From DATLGB01 sp038258425 (GTDB taxonomy: Bacteria; Actinomycetota; Thermoleophilia; Solirubrobacterales; Solirubrobacteraceae), in the NCBI GenBank assembly GCA_038258425.1, contig JBBSPV010000048.1, positions 1-25,830 of the forward strand: a DNA stretch of 25,830 nucleotides, read 5' to 3'. Shown here piece by piece: positions 6,772 through 13,686 of the stretch. The number at the start of each line of letters is the position of its first letter. Position 1 is the stretch's first letter. The notes under the pieces were generated by a model. The model saw only the letters and a program-made list of their open reading frames with translations, ran no database searches and was not told the origin of the DNA. Made by a program: the position numbers and the translations under genes.

Positions 6772-7383
6772 GTGCATCCGCGCCTCCGCCTCGTGGTCAT
6801 CGGCGTGCTCGCCTGCGGGTTCGCCGCGGTGGCCGGCGTCTGGATCGCGGCGCTGACCCGCGCCGACGGGGTCGCGCCCAAGCGCACGTCGGCGACGGCC
6901 CTCTCCGGGGCGCTGCGGCCCCCGGGGGCGGGGGTCGGGGACTTCGCGCTGCGCGACCAGGACGGTACGCCCGTCACGCCCGCGTCGTCGCGTGGGAAGA
7001 CGACGATCTACGCCTTCATCTACTCCCACTGCCAGGACGTCTGCCCGCTCGAAGTCCAGCAGATCCGCGGGGCCATGGACGGGCTCGGCCGCGACGTGCC
7101 GGTGGTCGGGATCTCCGTCGACCCCGCCCACGACACGCGCGCGAGCGCCCGGGCGTTCATGGTCGCGCAGCACATGACCGGGCGCATGCGCTTCGCCCTC
7201 GGCGACCGCGCGGAGCTCGAGCCGGTGTGGCGGGCCTTCGGGATCCAGCCCCAGTCCAAGGAGGACGACCACAGCGCCTCCATCGTCGTCGTCGACGGCC
7301 GCGGCCGCCAGCGCGTCGGCTACGCGGCGAGCTTCCTCACCGTCGACGGGCTCGAGCGCGACCTGCGCCGGCTCGGCGCCTAG
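6772..7383 (+). CDS. SCO1/SenC family copper chaperone
   Basis: A 203-residue membrane-anchored thioredoxin-fold protein that typically delivers copper to, or reduces, the CuA site of cytochrome c oxidase. Residues about 6-28 form one N-terminal membrane segment, so the domain faces outside. Seen: the copper-binding CxxxCP (SHCQDVCP, C87 and C91), the SVDPAHDT segment and the distal His in DDHSAS (H167). GTG 6772 is chosen because it places the signal anchor at the N-terminus and lies 7 nt after a TAGCCT box; a longer in-frame GTG start at 6670 adds only low-complexity Pro/Arg sequence. No oxidase subunits are nearby. Its stop codon lies inside the first CCTAGG repeat. Confidence 0.88.
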   Translation: MHPRLRLVVIGVLACGFAAVAGVWIAALTRADGVAPKRTSATALSGALRPPGAGVGDFALRDQDGTPVTPASSRGKTTIYAFIYSHCQDVCPLEVQQIRGAMDGLGRDVPVVGISVDPAHDTRASARAFMVAQHMTGRMRFALGDRAELEPVWRAFGIQPQSKEDDHSASIVVVDGRGRQRVGYAASFLTVDGLERDLRRLGA

Positions 7384-7441
7384 GCAGGCGCCGGGGCTCA
7401 ACGCCTAGGCAGACGCCCCGGCTCGGCGCCTAGGCAGGCGC
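7368..7441. terminator. Triple CCTAGG repeat, probable two-way terminator
   Basis: Three near-copies of a roughly 25-bp unit (GGCTC, CGCCTAGGCAG, CGC) lie in tandem between two convergent genes. The first forms CGGCGCC-taggca-GGCGCCG (7-bp stem, 6-nt loop, 7374-7393). The third forms a bulged 9-bp stem around the same loop. The TAG in copy one is the stop of the SCO1 gene and the CTA in copy three is the stop of the minus-strand gene. No U tract follows, as is common in high-GC genomes. Confidence 0.6.
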
Positions 7442-7672
7442 GAGCGTGAGGGCGTCCTGCGCGGCGTCCTCGCGGTCCTGGGCGGCGCGGAAGGCCGCGT
7501 AGGCGACGGCGCCACCGCCGCCGCGGGCCCAGGCACCGTAGGCGGCCTCGGCGTCCTCGTGCGCCTCGCTCCAGGCGTCCCAGGCCTCGCCGCGGGGGCC
7601 GGTGCGGCGCAGGACGATCTCCAGGGTGTCGTCGACCTGGTCGAGCAGGGCTTTGAGGTCGTGGGCGCTCAT
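7430..7672 (-). CDS. Small hypothetical protein, 80 residues
   Basis: I do not recognise a named family. The protein is acidic and mostly helical, with an Ala-rich second half (EAHEDAEAAYGAWARGGGG, then YAAFRAAQDREDAAQDAL). It has no signal peptide or membrane segment. ATG 7672 is preferred over upstream starts because GGAGG lies 5 nt before it. It follows the 65-residue membrane protein by 55 bp on the same strand. Its stop lies inside the CCTAGG repeat. The good Shine-Dalgarno makes a real gene likely. Confidence 0.6.
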   Translation of the reverse strand: MSAHDLKALLDQVDDTLEIVLRRTGPRGEAWDAWSEAHEDAEAAYGAWARGGGGAVAYAAFRAAQDREDAAQDALTLAPA

Positions 7673-7727
7673 GTCAACCTCCATGGACGGTGCGGTGTAC
7701 CCGGAACGCGAGTGCGTCGTCAACGGG

Positions 7728-7925
7728 CTACGCACCTCGACGTGCGAGTGGATGCCTCTCCGGTGCATCCGATGACTCGTCGGGCGCGTCGGCCGCCGCG
7801 CCGTCCTCGTCGATCCGGCGGCGCTCCTTGACCTTGGCCACGCCGAGCCACGCGACGAGGGCCAGGACGGGGGCGGCGTAGGCGAGGCCGGCGAGCCAGT
7901 GGCCGGCGTGGGCGAGGACCATCAT
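7728..7925 (-). CDS. Small single-span membrane protein, 65 residues
   Basis: It begins MMVLAHAGHWLAGLAYAAPV and has one hydrophobic helix (about 10-29), followed by a charged cytosolic tail (KVKERRRIDEDG, then acidic). The ATG overlaps the stop of the large membrane protein (ATGA, 7922-7925), so the two are translated together and may form a complex. I know no function. The conserved-looking HAGHW near the start could bind metal or heme, but this is a guess. Confidence 0.6.
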   Translation of the reverse strand: MMVLAHAGHWLAGLAYAAPVLALVAWLGVAKVKERRRIDEDGAAADAPDESSDAPERHPLARRGA

Positions 7926-9265
7926 GCGTTGGACACCGAGAGCAGCCACAGTCCGAGGGAGGTGAACGCGACCATGACCACCAGCATGACGACCTGGGAC
8001 CGCGTCGCGGCGCCCGCCGACCGATCGAGCGCGAGGGCGCGGTCGTGGGCGAGCACCAGGGCGCAGACGTGGCCGAGCACGAGCGCCGCCACCTGCACGT
8101 ACCAGATGGCCGTCGCGGACACGACGCCGTAGTCGATCGCGCCGCCCGCGGTCCCGAACAGGTCCGCGCCGTCGCCGAGCGGGTCCGAGACGAGGTAGCC
8201 GACCGCCTGGGTCTGGTAGACGAGGAACGAGAAGTAGTGGGCGACGACGTAGGCGACGGCGATCGGGACGAGCGTGTGGGCCAGCGCGCGGGCGCGCTCG
8301 GCCGCCGGCGGCGGCCCCCCCATTCCGGCGATCCCGATCCGGTACAGCGCCGCGACGAGGCCGACGCAGACGACGAGCCCGAGGACGAACGCCCACTCCA
8401 GGGCGGCGCCCTTGGACAGGCCGAGGCCGGCGAAGGCGTCCTGCACGTGAGGGACGACGGACCCGAACAGCGGCCCCTCCTTGGCGCCGTCGAACGTCGT
8501 CGAGCCGATGGCCACGCAGAGCAGGGCGACCGTGCCCGCCGGCCGGCGCAGCCGGGGTGCCCCGCTCAGCGGCGGGCGCAGGACCAGCGTGCCGTCCGCG
8601 CGCCGGCCGACGGGCGCGAGGCTCGCGAAGAGCCCGAAATAGACGCCGAAGGCGTCGCCGTCGCGGCTCCAGGCCTCGACGCCGTAGAGCGCCTGGCCGA
8701 CGAGGTTGACCGCGAGCGTCACGAGCGCGAGCACGGCGAGCACCTGCGGCTCGGACCCGCGGCCCCAGCAGAGCTCGACGACGGCGAAGGCGAAGACGCC
8801 GGCCACGGCGGGCCAGCGGCCGAGCCGTGCGGGGTAGGGCAGCGCCTCGGTGGTCGCGCCGCCCGTGCGCGCCAGCGTCGCTCCGGCGAGCCGGCCCAGC
8901 GCGCGCCAGGGCGAGAGCAGCCGGAAGACGTCGCCGAGCAGCAGCGACACGACGGGCACCCCGACCCAGAAGACGACGTAGACGACGGTCGGCGCGAGGT
9001 TCTCCGTGGTGACGTCCGTGCCCGCCAGGCCGGCGTAGACCGTGGCGGCGAAGGCGAGCACGCCGGCCGTGCCGAGGACGACGTCGACGAGCAGCGGAAG
9101 GCGCAGGAGCGGGCGCTCGCGGACCTGCTCGAGCCGGGGCCGGGTCCAGCCGACGGCGAGCGTGACGAAGGAGACGACGAGCACGAGCGCGGCCGCGACG
9201 CCGAACAGCTGCGCCGGAATCGGCAGGTCCGCCCGTCCGACGATCCCGTGGGCGACGACCAGCAC
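7922..9265 (-). CDS. Polytopic membrane protein of the 'fenitrothion hydrolase'-annotated family
   Basis: A 447-residue protein with roughly ten hydrophobic helices. It starts VLVVAHGIVGRADLPIP, a signature I associate with an actinobacterial membrane family that databases often name fenitrothion hydrolase; nothing here supports that activity. Other visible motifs are DVFRLLSPWRALGRL, STTFDGAKEGPLF and VAHYFSFLVYQTQ, the last with a His in a membrane helix. GTG 9265 is chosen because a TAGGCT box (9277-9272) lies 6 nt before it, suggesting a leaderless mRNA. It is coupled to the 65-residue membrane protein. SCO1 lies nearby in convergent orientation. I cannot assign a substrate. Confidence 0.75.
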   Translation of the reverse strand: MLVVAHGIVGRADLPIPAQLFGVAAALVLVVSFVTLAVGWTRPRLEQVRERPLLRLPLLVDVVLGTAGVLAFAATVYAGLAGTDVTTENLAPTVVYVVFWVGVPVVSLLLGDVFRLLSPWRALGRLAGATLARTGGATTEALPYPARLGRWPAVAGVFAFAVVELCWGRGSEPQVLAVLALVTLAVNLVGQALYGVEAWSRDGDAFGVYFGLFASLAPVGRRADGTLVLRPPLSGAPRLRRPAGTVALLCVAIGSTTFDGAKEGPLFGSVVPHVQDAFAGLGLSKGAALEWAFVLGLVVCVGLVAALYRIGIAGMGGPPPAAERARALAHTLVPIAVAYVVAHYFSFLVYQTQAVGYLVSDPLGDGADLFGTAGGAIDYGVVSATAIWYVQVAALVLGHVCALVLAHDRALALDRSAGAATRSQVVMLVVMVAFTSLGLWLLSVSNA

Positions 9266-9277
9266 GGCCGCAGCCTA
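9266..9277 (-). promoter_or_regulatory. -10 box of the large membrane protein gene
   Basis: On the minus strand TAGGCT (9277-9272) is followed by 6 nt and then GTG 9265, with no Shine-Dalgarno; this fits a leaderless transcript. Confidence 0.45.
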
Positions 9278-9328
9278 GGTCCGAGACCGCGGCGGCCGAG
9301 GGTCAGCCGGCGCGGCCGGCGCGACGGG

Positions 9329-9994
9329 TCAGGACCGGCAGGAGATCGCGGCGACGGAGGTCGCCGACGGCCTACCGGGACCCGGCGTGAAGCGCGGCCG
9401 GACACGCACCGGATGGCGGCGGGATCGGCAGCCGACGACGTCGACGACGTTGTGGCGCGTGCGGCCGCGGCCGACCGTCGCCCGGCCCAGGGTGAGGTCG
9501 AGGCGGGCGAGGTGCACGTCGAGGCCGGGCACAGGGACCTGCGCGGGCGTGGGAACGACCACCCTGATCCGGCGCCCAGTGATCACGCCCGGGAGGATCG
9601 CGCTGAAGCGCGACGGGCGCCCGGCCGTCAGCACGAGGGCGAGCCTGTGGGCTCGGACGACGAAGATCCCGACGTCGAAGTGCACGCGCGTGCGCTCGCC
9701 CGCCAGCACCGCGACGGCCCGGCCCGAGCCGACCCGCGAGCGCCGGGGGCACGTCTGGACGCTCGTGGCGAGCCGCAGCCGGGAGCAGGTGGGAAAGCCG
9801 CGGCCGGAGACGCGCAGCCCACGACCGAGGGTGTAGGTGACGCCCGTCAGCCTGGCCGTGGCACGGGGGTCGACGGCGAGCAGCACGCGCAGCCGCCCGC
9901 TCGTGGCCCGCGGGCCCCCGCCATTCCCCGCGGCGAGGGCGGGACACAGGCCGAGCACGAGCGCAGCGAGCCCGACCGTGGCGAACGTCTTCAT
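9329..9994 (-). CDS. Secreted protein with CPxxSRVGSG motif, unknown function
   Basis: A 221-residue protein with a clear signal peptide (MKTFATVGLAALVLGLCPALAAG). The mature part is beta-rich and Arg-rich, with GRGFPTCSRLRL, the motif TCPRRSRVGSG, and closing cysteines VVGCRSRR and ISCRS. The CPxxSRVGSG pattern recurs, in my memory, in many secreted proteins of Thermoleophilia whose function is unknown. Four cysteines remain after cleavage, so two disulfides are possible. ATG 9994 has GGAGG about 10 nt upstream. The promoter seems to share its -10 region with the divergent thioredoxin-like gene. Confidence 0.68.
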   Translation of the reverse strand: MKTFATVGLAALVLGLCPALAAGNGGGPRATSGRLRVLLAVDPRATARLTGVTYTLGRGLRVSGRGFPTCSRLRLATSVQTCPRRSRVGSGRAVAVLAGERTRVHFDVGIFVVRAHRLALVLTAGRPSRFSAILPGVITGRRIRVVVPTPAQVPVPGLDVHLARLDLTLGRATVGRGRTRHNVVDVVGCRSRRHPVRVRPRFTPGPGRPSATSVAAISCRS

Positions 9995-10030
9995 GGACCG
10001 ACAGCCTCCTCAGGGGACGCGCAGCGGGCG

Positions 10031-10040
10031 ATGCTAGCGT
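10031..10040. promoter_or_regulatory. Back-to-back -10 boxes for 9994 (minus) and 10054 (plus)
   Basis: The ten bases ATGCTAGCGT read TAGCGT on the plus strand (10035-10040) and TAGCAT on the minus strand (10036-10031), sharing the central TA. The minus gene has a leader of about 30 nt with GGAGG. The plus gene begins 13 nt after its box. Confidence 0.45.
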
Positions 10041-10053
10041 CAACCGCAGGCCA

Positions 10054-10797
10054 ATGCGCGTGCCTGCCCGAGAGATCCCGGCGCCCTCGTTCCCACGGGA
10101 CCTCGAGTGGGTCAACGTGGCGCCGCTGCGGATGGACCAGCAGCGCGGCCGCCCCGTGCTCGTGGAGTTCTGGGACTTCTGCCGGATCAACTCGCTGCGC
10201 ACGCTGCCCTACCTGCGGGCCTGGCACGAGCGCTACGCCGAGGCCGGGCTGCGGGTGATCGGCATCCACACCGGCGGCTGGCCGTTCTCGCGCGAGCCGG
10301 ACGCGATCCGCGCGGCCGTCGCGCGCCTGGACGTCCCCTATCCGGTGGTCATCGACTCCGGCCTCGCGCTGTGGGACGCCTACGGCAACCAAGGCTGGCC
10401 GGCGCGCTACCTGTGGGATCTCGGCGGCGGCCTGCACTCCTACCACTACGGCGAGGGCGCCTACGCCGAGACGGAGCGCGAGATCGGCGAGCTGCTCGGC
10501 CTCGAGGTGGAGCCGCTCGCCCCCGTGCGCCCCGAGGACGAGCCGGGCGTGCGCCTGCCGGCCCAGACCGCCGACCAGCCCGGCGCCTACACCGGCCCCT
10601 ACGAGGCCGGCGGCGCCTACGCGGTGTGCACGGGCGCGGGCGAGCTGACCGTCGACGGCCGCCGCCTGCCAGTCGACGGGCCGGCCTGCTATCCGCTGCT
10701 CGAGCATCGCCACCACACGGAGGGCGTGCTCGAGCTCGAAGTCTCCGGCGGGGTCGAGTGCGTCGCCACGTGCTTCACCCCGGGCGTGCCGGGCTGA
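10054..10797 (+). CDS. Thioredoxin-fold protein (DipZ C-terminal/TlpA type) lacking CxxC
   Basis: A 247-residue protein without a signal peptide. The first ~150 residues form a thioredoxin fold of the DipZ/TlpA type: VLVEFWDFCRINSLRTLPYLRAWHERYAEAGLRVIGIH. In DipZ relatives the active site reads CINC before LRTLPY; here it is RINS with a Cys one position earlier, so the CxxC pair is missing. The cis-Pro-like loop region GWPARYLWD is kept. Residues about 165-247 make a beta-rich C-terminal part with cysteines near the end. Redox activity of the usual kind is doubtful. ATG 10054 is used; GTG 10060 is possible. The last 23 bp overlap the convergent phosphoesterase gene. Confidence 0.75.
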   Translation: MRVPAREIPAPSFPRDLEWVNVAPLRMDQQRGRPVLVEFWDFCRINSLRTLPYLRAWHERYAEAGLRVIGIHTGGWPFSREPDAIRAAVARLDVPYPVVIDSGLALWDAYGNQGWPARYLWDLGGGLHSYHYGEGAYAETEREIGELLGLEVEPLAPVRPEDEPGVRLPAQTADQPGAYTGPYEAGGAYAVCTGAGELTVDGRRLPVDGPACYPLLEHRHHTEGVLELEVSGGVECVATCFTPGVPG

Positions 10798-11947
10798 CCT
10801 CGAGGTCCGGCGGACGCAGGGCCGTGTGGCGCACGCCGTCGAGCAGCCGCACGAGCTGCGGGGGGCCGCCGGCGTCGACCCGGATGGCCGTGCCGGGCCA
10901 ATAAGGCGAGCCGTTCGCGCGCTCGCCGTGGAAGTGGGGTTGGTAGGACCAGCTGCCCGTGTTGTGCAGCCGCACGCCGGTCGGGGTGGTCCACTCGGAC
11001 GGGTCGTCGACCGGCCACGGGCCGGCGCGGTGCGAGTGGCCGAAGATCACGTGGTCGGCCTCGACGCCGAGGCGGCGAACGACCTCGCCCATCCCGACGA
11101 GGCTGCCGCGGCGCAGCGACGCGCCGGAGAGGCGCGGCTCGACCCGTCCGATCCCCGCCGTGTTGAGGGCGCTGACCCCGGCGAAGAAGGCGAGGCGCAG
11201 CGCGGCGGCGCGTAGCGGGCGCCGGCGGGCGCCGTCGCCCGCGAGCGCGACGTATGCCCGCTGGCTGGAGTCCTTGCCGGCGTTCGTGACGGGTTGGTCC
11301 GGGCGCTGGGCGATGGCGCCGAGCCACGCGTACAGCGGCGAGAGCACCGCCTCGTAGTCGTCCGGCGTGGCCCGCTCGGGGATCGGCGCGACGAAGCGCG
11401 CCATCGCCCCCGCGGCGACCCGCTCGAGGGTCGGCACCGTCGTGTGCAGGTCGAGGTAGTGGCCGTGCGTCGCGTAGACGTCGTCGCGCAGCCGCAGGCC
11501 CGGGTAGGCGAAGGCGAGCGTCGCCGGGAGCGCGGCCTCGGCGAGCTGGACGGCCAGCGGGCCGGCCCGGTCGGGCTCGATGCGCTCCTCGAGGCCCATG
11601 GGCCGGGGCGGCTCGATCTGCTGGCGCGCGCCGAGCCAGCCGCCGAGCAGCCCGTGGTCGTGGTTGCCGGCGAGCATGACGATCTCCCCGCCGGCGCCCA
11701 GCGCCTCGCCCGCCTCGCGCAGCAGCGGCAGCGCATGCTCGGCGGCGCGCCGGACGGGCACCTCGCGCAGCTCGAGGCCGTCGCCGAGGATGACCAGCCG
11801 GTCGATCCCGTCGCGCAGCGCCGCGATCAGCGGCGCCCGCAGCTCCGCACGCCGCATCAGATCGACGCGCGCGCTGGCCCCCAGGTGGAGGTCGGAGACG
11901 ACGAGGGTGCTCAGGGCCTGGAGGCTAGATGGTCGCTTGCGGGACAT
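10775..11947 (-). CDS. Calcineurin-like metallophosphoesterase
   Basis: A 390-residue enzyme with the metal-binding motifs of the calcineurin-like phosphoesterase fold: VSDLHLG at the N-terminus, ILGDG, AGNHDHG, THGHYLD, and the late VIFGHSHRAGPW. The substrate is unknown; UDP-diacylglucosamine hydrolases and many others share this pattern. A central helical insertion (about 180-270) is specific to this subfamily. The ATG at 11947 gives 22 residues before the domain. A TAGCCT box lies inside that stretch (11927-11922), 7 nt before a CTG at 11914, which would start the protein directly at LSTLVVSDLHL. The MFS gene ends 40 bp upstream on the same strand. Confidence 0.85.
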   Translation of the reverse strand: MSRKRPSSLQALSTLVVSDLHLGASARVDLMRRAELRAPLIAALRDGIDRLVILGDGLELREVPVRRAAEHALPLLREAGEALGAGGEIVMLAGNHDHGLLGGWLGARQQIEPPRPMGLEERIEPDRAGPLAVQLAEAALPATLAFAYPGLRLRDDVYATHGHYLDLHTTVPTLERVAAGAMARFVAPIPERATPDDYEAVLSPLYAWLGAIAQRPDQPVTNAGKDSSQRAYVALAGDGARRRPLRAAALRLAFFAGVSALNTAGIGRVEPRLSGASLRRGSLVGMGEVVRRLGVEADHVIFGHSHRAGPWPVDDPSEWTTPTGVRLHNTGSWSYQPHFHGERANGSPYWPGTAIRVDAGGPPQLVRLLDGVRHTALRPPDLEVSPARPG

Positions 11948-11987
11948 CCGCGGTCGCAGGGGTCGCGCAAGCCACCATCAGGTCGCG

Positions 11988-13676
11988 TCAGGGCGTCAGG
12001 GCGTCGAGCAGTCCGGGCGTCGAGCGCGGGTCGGTGCCGTGCGCGCGCTCGAAGCGCCTGGCGTCCCGCGGGTTGGCGAGCGCGAGCACGTACTCCTCGC
12101 GCGAGGCACCGAAGCGGCACGCGCCGCGATCGAGCAGCTTCAGCGCCCGGTCCTGCAGGAAGCCCGCGATCCCCCCGCTGTCGGGGAGTGCGCGCTCGGC
12201 GCACGGATCGCGGATGACCACGGTCTCCGGCGCCAGGCGCGCGTGGGCCAGGGCGGTTGCGCCCACCACCAGTACGGCGGCGGCGAGCGCCGCGAGGACC
12301 AGGCCGGGCGCGGGCGCCGGGCCCCGCGCGGCCGGCGCGCGCCGGCCCGTACCGCTCACGAGCAGCACGACCGCGCCGAGCAGCGCCAGGGCGCCCGTGA
12401 TGAGGAAGGCGGCCCGGAAGGCCTCGCCGGCCGCCGCCACGAGTGTCTCGTCGGCGCGCCGGCCGAGCGCGTCGAACGTCGCCCGCTCCGACCCGTGCAG
12501 GCGCCGCCGCTGGCGGGCCAGCGCCGCGCGCAGGCCGTCGCGCGGCTCGTCCGCGTTGACGCCGGAGAGCAGCTTGGGCGCGAGGGACAGCTTGTCCTGG
12601 GGCGGCAGGCGACTGTCGAGCACGACCGCGACGCCGCGCTCGCGCGCCCGCTGGGTGGCGTCGTCGAGCCGCGCGGCGACGACGGGCGCCAGCACCGCCA
12701 GCGCGACGGCGATGCCCGCGTGGCGGACGCTCAGCAGCCGGGCGGCGTCCCGCGGGTCGCGCTCGGGGAGCAGCTCGCCGCTGAGCGCCGGCAGGGCGAG
12801 ACCCATGCCGAGCCCGGCGAGGATCTGGGGCGCCAGGGCCCACACGACGTCGGCGTTGGGCAGCAGCGTCAGTGCCAGGGTCCCCACGCCGACCAGTCCG
12901 CAGCCGATCACGGCCCGCCAGCGGGCCGGACCGCCCACGCGCGTGGCCACCAGGGCGGCGAGCGGGAGCACGGTGACCGTCAGCGCCGCGGGCAGCGGCT
13001 CGACGCCCCAGCCCGCCACGAGCAGCAGCACGAGCAGGAAGAGCACGGCGGTCAGCGCCGCCGACACGAGCGCGAGCGCGAGCCCGGCCGCCCACGGGCG
13101 CCTCCGCGCGGCGGGGCGCGGGACGGTCTGAGCCGGGGCCGTCACGGCGAGGGCGGCGACGGCCGCGGCGGCCGCGATCGGCACCTGCACGGAGAAGATC
13201 GTCCGCCAGGAGAACGCCTCGGTCAGCGCGCCGCCGAGCGTCGGACCGGCGGCCGTGGCGAGCACCGCCACACCGAGCCACAGCCGGCGATCCGGACGGG
13301 CGGCGCCCGGCGGCGTGAGCAGCGCGAAGGCGGCGGGTAGCGCAGCGGCGCCGCCGAGCGCCTGGACGGCGCGCCCGGCCAGCAGGGCCGGCAGCGAGCC
13401 GGCCCGCGCACAGGCCAGCGACGCCACGGCCAGCACGGCGAAGCCCGCCGCCCCGACCGCCCGGGCCCCGAGCCGGCGGCTCAGCCGCTCGGCGGGCACG
13501 AGCGCGACGGCCAGCACCACCGTGTAGACGCCGATGACCGCGGCCACCCCCTCAACCGTCGTGTCGAGCGCCCCCAGCAGCTGCGGGAGCGCCAGGGTGA
13601 CGACGGACGCGTCGGCCAGCGCGAGGCCGGCGGCGACCGCGAGCAGCCCGCGGCGCAGCGTGACGCCGGCCGGCAC
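11988..13676 (-). CDS. MFS transporter, DHA2-like, with extracytoplasmic C-terminal extension
   Basis: A 562-residue protein with about 13-14 hydrophobic helices, of the drug:H+ antiporter type. Seen: DASVVTLALPQL in the first helix, VVLAVALVPAERLSRRLGAR (the loop 2-3 region), the ATAAGPTLGGALTEAFSWRTIF segment typical of the DHA2 group, and ILAGLGMGLALPAL. A polar stretch of about 90 residues lies between late helices. A C-terminal tail of about 60 residues contains two cysteines (IRDPCAERAL and RGACRFGAS), probably outside the cell and possibly disulfide-linked. The start is GTG 13676, 10 bp after ispH, so it is in the same operon. The substrate is unknown. Confidence 0.82.
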   Translation of the reverse strand: MPAGVTLRRGLLAVAAGLALADASVVTLALPQLLGALDTTVEGVAAVIGVYTVVLAVALVPAERLSRRLGARAVGAAGFAVLAVASLACARAGSLPALLAGRAVQALGGAAALPAAFALLTPPGAARPDRRLWLGVAVLATAAGPTLGGALTEAFSWRTIFSVQVPIAAAAAVAALAVTAPAQTVPRPAARRRPWAAGLALALVSAALTAVLFLLVLLLVAGWGVEPLPAALTVTVLPLAALVATRVGGPARWRAVIGCGLVGVGTLALTLLPNADVVWALAPQILAGLGMGLALPALSGELLPERDPRDAARLLSVRHAGIAVALAVLAPVVAARLDDATQRARERGVAVVLDSRLPPQDKLSLAPKLLSGVNADEPRDGLRAALARQRRRLHGSERATFDALGRRADETLVAAAGEAFRAAFLITGALALLGAVVLLVSGTGRRAPAARGPAPAPGLVLAALAAAVLVVGATALAHARLAPETVVIRDPCAERALPDSGGIAGFLQDRALKLLDRGACRFGASREEYVLALANPRDARRFERAHGTDPRSTPGLLDALTP

Positions 13677-13686
13677 CTTCGGAGCC

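Noticed and set aside
7922..9265. Organophosphate hydrolase activity
   Set aside because: The database name for the family suggests it, but a polytopic protein with no recognisable phosphotriesterase metal site gives no support.
9306..9320. GCCGGC-gcg-GCCGGC hairpin after the secreted protein gene
   Set aside because: The loop of 3 nt and the very common hexamer make it weak; it was not listed as a terminator.
8045..10258. A 737-codon plus-strand frame antisense to the large membrane protein and the secreted protein
   Set aside because: The minus-strand proteins have helices, a signal peptide and start signals; the plus frame has none.
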